This document shows, in pieces, positions 30,305 to 38,505 of a stretch of 41,040 nucleotides of DNA. Both the position numbers and the translations under genes were made by a program. Numbering within the stretch: the stretch's first letter is position 1; each line of letters opens with the position of its first letter. Source of the DNA: an uncultured Pelagibacteraceae bacterium (GTDB lineage Bacteria; Pseudomonadota; Alphaproteobacteria; Pelagibacterales; Pelagibacteraceae); the NCBI GenBank assembly GCA_902635665.1, contig CACPOX010000011.1, positions 1-41,040 of the forward strand, read 5' to 3'. The notes under the pieces are model-generated. The model saw only the letters and a list, made by a program, of their open reading frames with translations, was not told where the DNA came from and did not search any database.

Positions 30305-31591
30305 ATGGAAGATTATAAAGTAAAAGACATCTCTCAAGCTGAATTTGGTAGGAAAGAAATTTCAATAGCCGAAAGTGAAATGCCTGGTTTAATGGCTTTA
30401 AGAGAAGAGTATTCTAAAGAAAAACCATTAAAAGGTGCAAGAATTATAGGATGTCTTCATATGACAATTCAAACGGCTGTACTAATCGAAACTTTAGTTG
30501 CATTAGGCGCTGAAGTTCGTTGGTCTTCTTGTAATATTTTTTCAACTCAAGATCATGCGGCTGCTGCAATTGCAAAGGCTGGCATCCCTGTTTATGCCTG
30601 GAAAGGTGAAACAGAAGAAGAATATTTATGGTGCATTAAACAAACTATAGTTGGAAAACCAGACTGGAAACCTAACATGCTATTAGATGATGGTGGAGAT
30701 TTAACTGCTATCATGCACAACGAATATCAGGATTTAATGAAAGAAATTAAAGGTGTTTCAGAAGAGACTACCACTGGAATTAAAGCACTAAATAAAATGG
30801 AAAAAGATAAATCGCTTTTAGTTCCAGCAATAAACGTGAATGACTCTGTAACAAAATCAAAATTTGATAATTTATATGGATGTAGAGAAAGTTTAGTAGA
30901 CGGGATAAGAAGAGCTACTGATGTAATGATGTCTGGAAAAATTGCAATTGTTGCTGGTTTTGGAGACGTTGGAAAGGGAAGTGCAGCATCTTTAAGACAA
31001 AGTGGTGCTAGAGTTTTAGTTACAGAAGCAGATCCTATTTGTGCTCTCCAAGCTGCAATGGAAGGTTATGAAGTGGTATTAATGGAGGAGGCTATAAGTA
31101 GAGCTGATATAGTTGTAACAGCAACAGGGAATAAAGACATTGTTACCGCAGATCATATGAGAGATATGAAAGATAGAGCCATCTTATGTAATATTGGTCA
31201 CTTTGATAATGAAATACAAGTTGAAGCTCTTAAAAATTATAAGTGGACCGAAGTAAAACCTCAAGTGCATGAAATAGAGTTGCCTAGTGGTAAAAGAATT
31301 ATCCTTTTAGCTGAAGGAAGATTAGTAAATCTTGGTTGTGCAACTGGACATCCAAGCTTTGTTATGAGTGCATCATTTACTAATCAAGTTATTGCTCAAA
31401 TAGAACTTTGGCATAATCATAAAAATTATGAAAATAAAGTTTATGTACTTCCAAAACATTTAGATGAAAAAGTAGCAACTTTGCATCTTAAAAAAGTAGG
31501 GGCAAAACTAACAAAGTTATCTAAAGAACAAGCAGACTATATAAGTGTTGGAACAGAAGGACCTTTCAAACCAGATGCCTATCGCTATTAA
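30305..31591 (+). CDS. ahcY: S-adenosylhomocysteinase
   Basis: 428 aa. It splits S-adenosylhomocysteine into homocysteine and adenosine, keeping methylation reactions going. The N-terminus [17 protein letters not shown] fixes the start. [29 protein letters not shown] and the NAD loop [16 protein letters not shown] are all canonical, and the C-terminal PFKPDAYRY is complete. It lacks the roughly 40-residue insertion after LDDGGDLT that most proteobacterial enzymes (about 465-470 aa) have, and so resembles the shorter form. It follows chvG by 24 bases, as in other alphaproteobacteria but without the usual PTS genes between. Confidence 0.97.
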   Translation: MEDYKVKDISQAEFGRKEISIAESEMPGLMALREEYSKEKPLKGARIIGCLHMTIQTAVLIETLVALGAEVRWSSCNIFSTQDHAAAAIAKAGIPVYAWKGETEEEYLWCIKQTIVGKPDWKPNMLLDDGGDLTAIMHNEYQDLMKEIKGVSEETTTGIKALNKMEKDKSLLVPAINVNDSVTKSKFDNLYGCRESLVDGIRRATDVMMSGKIAIVAGFGDVGKGSAASLRQSGARVLVTEADPICALQAAMEGYEVVLMEEAISRADIVVTATGNKDIVTADHMRDMKDRAILCNIGHFDNEIQVEALKNYKWTEVKPQVHEIELPSGKRIILLAEGRLVNLGCATGHPSFVMSASFTNQVIAQIELWHNHKNYENKVYVLPKHLDEKVATLHLKKVGAKLTKLSKEQADYISVGTEGPFKPDAYRY

Positions 31592-32024
31592 AGATAGCAA
31601 AATCGATATCACTTCAGAGAAGTTAACTAAAGAATTAGCTAAAAAATTTACAAATTTTATCAAAGGTGGAGAATTTATTTTCTTATATGGAGAAATGGGT
31701 GTTGGCAAAACTACCTTTGTTAAATATTTTATAAATGAATATCAAAAAATAAACAATTTAACACAAACAGAAATTACAAGCCCTACTTTTAGTTTATTAT
31801 ATGAGTACCAAGTGAAAGATATAAGAATAAAACATTATGATTTGTTTAGAATTAATAGGAAAGATGATATCAAAAATTTAGATATTTTTGAAAAAGATAA
31901 TAAACTAATAACTCTTATTGAATGGCCACAACTATTAACCAATACTCAGAGCATTAAATCTGTAGATTTAACCTTTAGTTATTCTAATGATTTAAATGAA
32001 AGAAGTGTAGATATAAAAGTTTAA
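31575..32024 (+). CDS. tsaE: tRNA threonylcarbamoyladenosine synthesis ATPase TsaE
   Basis: 149 aa from the ATG at 31575, which overlaps the ahcY end by 17 bases; an upstream start at 31545 is possible but less likely. The P-loop [10 protein letters not shown] is clear, followed by [11 protein letters not shown], the HYDLFRI motif and LIEWPQLL, all standard for TsaE. With TsaB and TsaD it makes the t6A modification at position 37 of ANN-reading tRNAs. The order ahcY-tsaE-amgK-murU is conserved in many alphaproteobacteria. Confidence 0.93.
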   Translation: MPIAIKDSKIDITSEKLTKELAKKFTNFIKGGEFIFLYGEMGVGKTTFVKYFINEYQKINNLTQTEITSPTFSLLYEYQVKDIRIKHYDLFRINRKDDIKNLDIFEKDNKLITLIEWPQLLTNTQSIKSVDLTFSYSNDLNERSVDIKV

Positions 32025-32041
32025 ATTAAAGATTTATTTTA

Positions 32042-32986
32042 ATGAAAAGATTAGCAAAATTGAAACAAATAAAAGGTGATGCTTCTCATAGAAAGTTTTA
32101 TAGATACAAAGAAAATAATTCTATTTTAGTACTTTCAAAGAAAGAAAAGTTAAAAAATCTTTTAACCTATGATGCAATTAATAAAATTTTAATTAAGAAT
32201 AAAATTTTAGCACCAAATCTATTAAGTGAAAATTACTTACGCAATTATATAGAAATTCAAGATTTTGGAGATCAAACTTTATTTGAAATATTAAAAAATA
32301 AAAAGAATAATAAATTCAATACTTTTAAAGAAATATTAAAAATTCTAAATAAAATTCAATTAATAAAAGATAAAAAAATTAAAAATTTTAAAAATAAATT
32401 TTATAAAGTTCAAGAGTATAAAAACAAAATTTTATTTGATGAGGCTAAACTTTTTTGTCACTGGTATGTACCAAAGATACTACCTAAAGTAAAAAGAATT
32501 AAGTTTAATAAAAATTTTAAATTAGAGGTAAAAAATTTATTATCAAAATTAAATTATAAAAATAATACATTTGTTCATAGAGATTTTCATGTTTCAAATT
32601 TAATGTGTTATAACAAAAAAATTGCAGTTATTGATAGCCAAGATGCATTAATAGGAAACAGGGCTTACGATTTAGCATCTTTAATCGATGACGTAAGATT
32701 AAAAACATCTAACGAATTAAAAGAAAAAGTATTTAAGTTGTACATTAAAACAAATAAAAAAATTGAGTTAAAAAAGTTTAAAAAAGATTTTGAAATATTA
32801 TCTATTTTAAGAAATTTAAAAATAATTGGTATATTTATGCGTTTAGCTTTTAGAGATAATAAGAAAAAATATCTTAAATTAATTCCCTATGCTTGGGAAA
32901 TGATTAATCATAGAATTAAAAAACAAAATGATTATAAAAATTTGATGTTGCTATTAAAAAATAATTTTCCTAAATTTATGAGGTAG
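32042..32986 (+). CDS. amgK: AmgK-like aminoglycoside-phosphotransferase-fold sugar kinase
   Basis: 314 aa kinase. N-terminal lobe with a degraded Gly-rich region (GDASHRKFYRY), then the APH catalytic loop FVHRDFHVSNLM (Asp181) and the metal-binding VIDSQDALIGNRAYDLASL (Asp198). AmgK phosphorylates N-acetylmuramate (and GlcNAc) at the anomeric carbon, letting the cell rebuild UDP-MurNAc from cell-wall turnover. Placement between tsaE and a MurU-like nucleotidyltransferase, 4 nt apart, supports this over antibiotic resistance. The gene is extremely Lys/Asn/Ile-rich. Confidence 0.85.
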   Translation: MKRLAKLKQIKGDASHRKFYRYKENNSILVLSKKEKLKNLLTYDAINKILIKNKILAPNLLSENYLRNYIEIQDFGDQTLFEILKNKKNNKFNTFKEILKILNKIQLIKDKKIKNFKNKFYKVQEYKNKILFDEAKLFCHWYVPKILPKVKRIKFNKNFKLEVKNLLSKLNYKNNTFVHRDFHVSNLMCYNKKIAVIDSQDALIGNRAYDLASLIDDVRLKTSNELKEKVFKLYIKTNKKIELKKFKKDFEILSILRNLKIIGIFMRLAFRDNKKKYLKLIPYAWEMINHRIKKQNDYKNLMLLLKNNFPKFMR

Positions 32987-32990
32987 GATT

Positions 32991-33680
32991 GTGAAAATAA
33001 ATACAGCATTAATCTTATGCGCAGGTTTCGGTAAAAGATTAAATCCAATTACTTTAAATACCCCAAAGCCCTTATTAAAAATTAATGATATAAGTATGTT
33101 AGAGCGGTGTATTTATTTAATTGAAAAATTAGGTATTCAGAAAATATTTATAAACACTTTTTATTTAAGGGATCAATTTACAGATTTCTTAAATAATAAA
33201 AATTTTAATATAGATATTAAAATAATTGAGGATGGTGAGCATATTTTAGACACAGGGGGAGGTATACAAAATATGACTCAAAATTCAAATGAAACTGATT
33301 TCATAATTTTTAATCCTGATACAGTTTGGAATAATAATTATAATGATGAGATATTAAAAATGGAAGACATGTATTTTTCAAAAAAAATAGAAAATATTCT
33401 TCTTTTAGCAAATAAAAAATTAAGTTTTGATAAAAAACTTAAAGGAGATTTTAATTTAAAAAATAATTTAATAAATAAAGAAGATGAAAAAGAATTTATT
33501 TATACTGGTTGTCAAATCATTAACAAAAAATTATTTATTAGAAATAAAATAAAAAATTACTCAATTTTTGAAATTTGGAATAATCTATTACATCAAAAGA
33601 GGCTATATGGTTATGAGAGCCAAAAAGACTTTTATCATTTGACTGATCTAGATATTTTTAAAAAACTAAAAGATCTGTAG
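32991..33680 (+). CDS. murU: MurU-like N-acetylmuramate-1-phosphate uridylyltransferase
   Basis: 229 aa sugar-phosphate nucleotidyltransferase. The signature LCAGFGKRLNPITLNTPKPL is at the N-terminus. GGGIQNMTQN and the metal-binding Asp in IFNPDTVW follow. Sequence alone does not fix the sugar. The immediately preceding AmgK-like kinase makes MurU, which forms UDP-MurNAc from MurNAc-1-phosphate, the best reading. The start is GTG at 32991. Its 3' end overlaps the convergent gpmA by 23 bases, the longest such overlap in the window. Confidence 0.85.
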   Translation: MKINTALILCAGFGKRLNPITLNTPKPLLKINDISMLERCIYLIEKLGIQKIFINTFYLRDQFTDFLNNKNFNIDIKIIEDGEHILDTGGGIQNMTQNSNETDFIIFNPDTVWNNNYNDEILKMEDMYFSKKIENILLLANKKLSFDKKLKGDFNLKNNLINKEDEKEFIYTGCQIINKKLFIRNKIKNYSIFEIWNNLLHQKRLYGYESQKDFYHLTDLDIFKKLKDL

Positions 33681-34365
33681 CTCTTTCTTTGTCGAGATAT
33701 TTAGCCTTAGAAATTTTACTACCTTTATATTCAAGTAAAAGAGGGTTGCCTGTAGGAATTTCAAGTTTAGAGATTTCATTTTCATCTAAATCAAACAAAT
33801 GTTTGCAAAGAGCTCTTATAGAGTTTCCATGAGCTGAAATTAGAATATTTTCATTCATTATATTTTTTAACTCATTACTATAAAATTTTATAACTCTTTC
33901 ATATGTATCTTTTAGTGATTCAGTATCAGGTATTTTTTCTAAAGGAATTTCTTTATAAGTTTCAATATTTATTGGGTGATATGGATTTTTTTTATCTAAA
34001 GGGTCGGGTCTAAGATCCCAGGAACGTCTGAATTGATGAATTTTTTGCTCTCCAATTTTTTTTTTCATTTCATCTTTATTTAAACCAGTTAGAGCCCCAT
34101 AATGTCTTTCATTTAATTCCCATGCATTTTTTACTTCTTTAAAATCTTGCAATTCTTCTTGAATGATTTTTAAAGTATTTTTAGCTCTTAATTGAAATGA
34201 CGAGTAATACAGATCAACCTCAATTTTTTCTTGTTTTATTAATTTACCAGCTTTTTTTGCCTCTGATCTTCCATTTTCTGTTAAATCTACATCAACCCAT
34301 CCAGTAAATTTCTTTTCAAGATTCCATACACTTTGACCGTGTCTTACTAAAATTAAATAACTCAT
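33658..34365 (-). CDS. gpmA: 2,3-bisphosphoglycerate-dependent phosphoglycerate mutase
   Basis: 235 aa. The phospho-His motif LVRHGQSVWN (His9) and FTGWVDVDLTENG are at the N-terminus. ELNERHYGALTGLNK and the second catalytic His in ILISAHGNSIRALCKH complete the site. It interconverts 3- and 2-phosphoglycerate in glycolysis and gluconeogenesis. Single gene, divergent from the VanZ-like gene across only 45 bases, so any two promoters there must overlap. Confidence 0.96.
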   Translation of the reverse strand: MSYLILVRHGQSVWNLEKKFTGWVDVDLTENGRSEAKKAGKLIKQEKIEVDLYYSSFQLRAKNTLKIIQEELQDFKEVKNAWELNERHYGALTGLNKDEMKKKIGEQKIHQFRRSWDLRPDPLDKKNPYHPINIETYKEIPLEKIPDTESLKDTYERVIKFYSNELKNIMNENILISAHGNSIRALCKHLFDLDENEISKLEIPTGNPLLLEYKGSKISKAKYLDKERATDLLVF

Positions 34366-34410
34366 TTGTTTATCTTTTAAATCAATTTGATAAATAAAAC
34401 TATATTATTA

Positions 34411-34806
34411 ATGATTAATTATTTTTCTAAATATAAATTTATTTTTTATTTATGTAACTTCATTTTAATTGTATTGTATTTGTTTCCAGGTAGTTTCCTT
34501 GGCTGTTATTTTTATAACGATTGTAAAATCCAGCCTCATATAACTGCAAATTTTATTGTTTCAACCAATCATTTGTATGCATATATAGTTCTTTCAGTTA
34601 TTGGTTTTTTAACTTTCAGAAAAAATAATCAATTCAATATTTTAAGTATATATTTAATATTTTTATCTATTGTGCTTGAAGTTTTACAATACTTTATACC
34701 CAATAGAAGTTTTGAGTTTACAGATTTATTCGGAAATCTAGCAGGCGTAATTATTGCCACAATTATATTTTATTTTTTTAAGAGAAATGAAAATTTTAAA
34801 AATTAA
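34411..34806 (+). CDS. VanZ-like small membrane protein
   Basis: 131 aa from the ATG at 34411; a TTG at 34387 would add eight residues. About four membrane segments. The C-terminal part VLEVLQYFIPNRSFEFTDLFGNLAGV matches the VanZ-like pattern (E-x-x-Q, then a D-x-x-x-N helix start). VanZ-like proteins have no settled function; the founding member confers low-level teicoplanin resistance. Its last 20 bases overlap the lipoprotein gene that follows. The function here is unknown. Confidence 0.7.
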   Translation: MINYFSKYKFIFYLCNFILIVLYLFPGSFLGCYFYNDCKIQPHITANFIVSTNHLYAYIVLSVIGFLTFRKNNQFNILSIYLIFLSIVLEVLQYFIPNRSFEFTDLFGNLAGVIIATIIFYFFKRNENFKN

Positions 34807-35386
34807 TTATTTATTAATATTAATAATTTTTATTTCAGGATGCTCTTCTGTTCCAAAAAATACATCAGATAGTTGCTCAATATTTGATGAAAGATATCTT
34901 TGGTACAAGCATGCAAAAAAAACTGAAAAAAAATGGGGTACACCAGTTTATTTACAGCTTGCAATTATAAAAATGGAGTCTAGTTTTGATTGGTTAGCAA
35001 AGCCACCACGACAAAAAATCTTTAAAGTAATACCTTATAAGAGGCCATCCAGTTCTTTTGGCTATTCTCAAGCAGTAAAAGGAACATGGAAACAATACAA
35101 GACTGAAACTGGAAATAAATTTGCTACAAGGACAAGATTTAAAGATAGTGTTGATTTTATTGGTTGGTACACAAATAAAACTGAAAAAATTTTAAAAATT
35201 TCAAAGAAAGATGCTTTTAAGCAATATATTGCTTATCATGAAGGTTGGGGAAATTTTAAAAATTATGAGAATAATAATAAAGTAATAAACTTAGCTAAGA
35301 GGGTAGAGAAGCAATCAAATATTTATAAGCAACAATTATCAGAATGTAAAAATTCATTATCAACTTCAAAATATATTATTTTTTAG
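34787..35386 (+). CDS. Lipoprotein with lytic-transglycosylase-like domain
   Basis: 199 aa from the ATG at 34787, which gives a textbook lipoprotein signal: MKILKINYLLILIIFISGC with the lipidated Cys19. An upstream in-frame start at 34754 would bury this signal. The domain resembles SLT-type transglycosylases: candidate catalytic Glu in AIIKMESSFDW, then SSSFGYSQAVKGTWKQY, equivalent to the S-x-x-x-G-x-x-Q pattern, and AYHEGWGNF near the end. Probably an envelope-anchored peptidoglycan-cleaving enzyme. It overlaps the VanZ-like gene by 20 bases; its stop overlaps that of the convergent RND gene (TTAG). Confidence 0.78.
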   Translation: MKILKINYLLILIIFISGCSSVPKNTSDSCSIFDERYLWYKHAKKTEKKWGTPVYLQLAIIKMESSFDWLAKPPRQKIFKVIPYKRPSSSFGYSQAVKGTWKQYKTETGNKFATRTRFKDSVDFIGWYTNKTEKILKISKKDAFKQYIAYHEGWGNFKNYENNNKVINLAKRVEKQSNIYKQQLSECKNSLSTSKYIIF

Positions 35387-38300
35387 TCTAATTGTTTTTT
35401 TAGTTCAATATCAACTGCATCAATACGCTTAGTATTTTTAGCAAGAGCTAAATATATTGTGGGGGTTACATATAAAGTAAAGAAAGTTGAAATTATCATT
35501 CCACCTAAAATAGTAGAGCCAATAGCCAATCTTGAGCCTTCTCCTGCTCCAGGGCCAATATTTCCAATAACCAATGGCAACATTGCTATCATGGTACTTA
35601 AGGAAGTCATTATGATTGGTCGGATTCTAAGTTTACATGCTTTAATTAAAGCATCTTCAATTTTAATACCAGTTGTTCTTAATTGGTTTGCATAGTCTAC
35701 AATTAAAATACTATTTTTAGTAGATATACCTATGAGAATAATTAATGCAATTTGTGAAAATATATTTACTGAGCTATTCAAAAGTAAAATAAATACCAAT
35801 CCGCCAAAGACTGCAAGTGGAACAGTTAGTATTATTATAAATGGGTGAACGAAAGAATTAAAAGTTGCTGCCATAACCAAATAAGCTGTTAACAAAGCAA
35901 GAGCAAAAATTAAATATATCTCATTTGTTGTTTCTTTTAATTCCTCAGACTTTCCTTTCCAGGTTATCTGATTTTGAGGTGCAACTCTAATCATTACGTC
36001 TTCCAAATATTTTACTGCCTCGGTTAATGTATAATCTTCAGAAAGAGCAGCTGAAATTGTAACAGCTCTTTGTCGATTATATCTAGGCAGAGCTTCAGCA
36101 GTACCTTTTTCTTTAAACTCAACAAGACTTGCAACAGAAACCAATTTTCCTGTTGTTTCAGATCTTACAAAGATCTTTGATAAACCATCCTTATCTCTTC
36201 TGTCTGCTAAATATTGTTGTAAAATAATTGGATATTCTCTTCCTTCTTTGCTAAAAGATGTAACTCTTTTTCCACCGTAAAGTGTCTCAAGAGTTCTTCC
36301 AATATTTTCAGTAGAAACTCCCAAATCGTTTGCTCTATTTTTATTTGTGATTAATTTAACTTCTGGTTTATTTTTAGTGTAATCACTCTCTATTCTAAAC
36401 ATATTTCTATTTTTTCTTAGCTCTCGCAAAACATTAGTTTGGATTTCTTCAAGTTCCTCATAACTAGATCCATAAATAACCATTTGTACAGGTTTGTTAT
36501 AGCTTGAAACTCTTATTCCTTGAGGAGATATTGGAAAAGCAAAGGTTTCAGGAACTGAAACTACTTGTCCAATTGCCTCTCTGAGAACAATTTGGCTACT
36601 TTTTTCTCTATTTTTCCATTCATCTAATAATGCAATTATAATAAATGTATTATAGGTTGTTGCTGACTTACCAAAGCCTGGAACCCTCATTATTAATCTT
36701 TCATAAGGGCTATTCTCAGCTTGTAATAGCCTTAATATTCTACTCTCAATAATTTGAGCTTTTTCTTGAGTGTACTCAAATGAGCTTCCTTCATCAGTTG
36801 ATCCTATAATTAAATATGAACCTCTATCTTCCATTGGTAATAGTTCTTTTTTTGAAAAATTAAAAAGATAACCAGACGCACAAATTATTAATATTATAAA
36901 TATTGAAATAGTTTTTTTCTTATCAATCCAATATTTAAGTGAATCAATATAAAATTCAGTAAAAGATTTAAAACCGTTATTAAATTTTCTTACAAAAAAA
37001 TTAATTTTTTCTTTTTTATTCAAAAACTTACTTCCAAGCATTGGTGATAAAGTTAATGCAACAAAAGATGAGACCACAATAGAGAAAGATAATGCTATGG
37101 CAGTTTCCTTGAATAATGTTCCAGAGATTCCTTTTATAAAAATTAGTGGTAAAAATACTGCAATTAAAATCAAAGTAGTTGCAATTATAGCAAAAGTAAT
37201 TTGCTTTGAGCCTTTATATGCAGCAACTAGTGGAGTTTCACCATTTTCTATTCTTGTATATATTGCATCTGTCATAATTACAGAGTCGTCAGTAATTATT
37301 CCTATTGCTAAAATAAAGCTTAATAATACGAAAATATTTATAGAGAGATCAAATATATATAATCCAAGAAATGAACCGATTAAACTAACTGGCAGAGCTA
37401 CTGCTGGTACAATGACTGCTTTAAGATTACCTAGAAAAAGATAAATAATCAAAACAACCAAGACAAAAGCAATAGCTAAACTTTTGTATACTTCTTCGAT
37501 TGCAGCTCCAATGTAAGTAGCCCGATTAAATGCTATTTCTAATTTTAATCCATCAGGCAAAGATTTATTTAGTTCTTTTATTTTAACCTTAATTTCATTT
37601 GATAGTTCTACCGTTGAAGCTCCACTTTTTGCATAAATTCCAATTCCAACAGTTTTTAAATTTACTGCATTTTTTCTTTGTGCTTTAAATAAAGTTTTTT
37701 CTGAAACAGGCCCAAATTCAACATTTGCAACATCCGAAAGTATTATGACCTTGTCTTTATTTTTCCTAAGAGGAAGCTGCTTTATTGTATCTATATTTGT
37801 ATAAGATTTATCAATATTTAGGGTTAAATCTTTATTATTTGCCTCTAATGTTCCGGCAGGAAGGTTTATATTTTCATTTCTTAAAGCTCTTTCAACTTCT
37901 TGAATTGTCAGATCATTAGCAGCTAACTTTATTGGATCTATCCAAACTCTAACACTAAGCTCTCTTAGTCCTCCAACCAAGATTCTTCCTACATTTGGTA
38001 CACTTGAAAATGCATCTATAAGATATCTTTCAGCATAATCTCCAAGATCTAGATCACTCCAGGTAGGAGACGAAAGTGCTACCCACATAGTTGTAGTAAA
38101 ACCTGCTGCTTGTTTTAAAATTTGTGGTGGATTTGATTCACTCGGCAGATTATCAACTACACGTGCAACTCTTTCTCTAATATCATTAGCTGCATCGTCT
38201 AAATCTATATCGGTATTAAATTGAATATTAATTCTACTTCTTCCATTTAGAGAACTTGAATCTATATTTTTAATTCCCTCAGCTCCTCCAATAACATCCT

Positions 38301-38505
38301 CAAGTTTTTGAGTTATTTCTTCATCGACAATTTCAGCTGATGCAGATTTATAGTCAGTTTGAACTTGAACTACGGGTGGTTGGATACCATCAGGAAGTTC
38401 TCTTACAGGTAACTCTGAAAAAACAAATATACCAAAAATAATTAAGATCAAAGACATGACCCAAGCTACAACAGGTCTTTTAATACTTACTTCAGTTATA
38501 TACAT
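35383..38505 (-). CDS. RND (AcrB/MexB-like) efflux pump inner-membrane subunit
   Basis: 1040 aa, full length for the hydrophobe/amphiphile efflux group. TM1 follows MYITEVSIKRPVVAWVMSL, with two large periplasmic loops and about 12 membrane segments. The proton-relay pair is kept in GIITDDSVIMTDAIY (two Asp near residue 405), and the partner Lys lies in ILIGISTKNSILIVDYANQ. Substrates cannot be read from sequence. The adaptor gene directly precedes it with no gap. No outer-membrane channel gene of the TolC type is in the window. Confidence 0.93.
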   Translation of the reverse strand: MYITEVSIKRPVVAWVMSLILIIFGIFVFSELPVRELPDGIQPPVVQVQTDYKSASAEIVDEEITQKLEDVIGGAEGIKNIDSSSLNGRSRINIQFNTDIDLDDAANDIRERVARVVDNLPSESNPPQILKQAAGFTTTMWVALSSPTWSDLDLGDYAERYLIDAFSSVPNVGRILVGGLRELSVRVWIDPIKLAANDLTIQEVERALRNENINLPAGTLEANNKDLTLNIDKSYTNIDTIKQLPLRKNKDKVIILSDVANVEFGPVSEKTLFKAQRKNAVNLKTVGIGIYAKSGASTVELSNEIKVKIKELNKSLPDGLKLEIAFNRATYIGAAIEEVYKSLAIAFVLVVLIIYLFLGNLKAVIVPAVALPVSLIGSFLGLYIFDLSINIFVLLSFILAIGIITDDSVIMTDAIYTRIENGETPLVAAYKGSKQITFAIIATTLILIAVFLPLIFIKGISGTLFKETAIALSFSIVVSSFVALTLSPMLGSKFLNKKEKINFFVRKFNNGFKSFTEFYIDSLKYWIDKKKTISIFIILIICASGYLFNFSKKELLPMEDRGSYLIIGSTDEGSSFEYTQEKAQIIESRILRLLQAENSPYERLIMRVPGFGKSATTYNTFIIIALLDEWKNREKSSQIVLREAIGQVVSVPETFAFPISPQGIRVSSYNKPVQMVIYGSSYEELEEIQTNVLRELRKNRNMFRIESDYTKNKPEVKLITNKNRANDLGVSTENIGRTLETLYGGKRVTSFSKEGREYPIILQQYLADRRDKDGLSKIFVRSETTGKLVSVASLVEFKEKGTAEALPRYNRQRAVTISAALSEDYTLTEAVKYLEDVMIRVAPQNQITWKGKSEELKETTNEIYLIFALALLTAYLVMAATFNSFVHPFIIILTVPLAVFGGLVFILLLNSSVNIFSQIALIILIGISTKNSILIVDYANQLRTTGIKIEDALIKACKLRIRPIIMTSLSTMIAMLPLVIGNIGPGAGEGSRLAIGSTILGGMIISTFFTLYVTPTIYLALAKNTKRIDAVDIELKKQLD

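Noticed and set aside
32042..32986. Aminoglycoside resistance gene
   Set aside because: The fold is that of aminoglycoside phosphotransferases, but the position between tsaE and a sugar nucleotidyltransferase is the conserved amgK locus.
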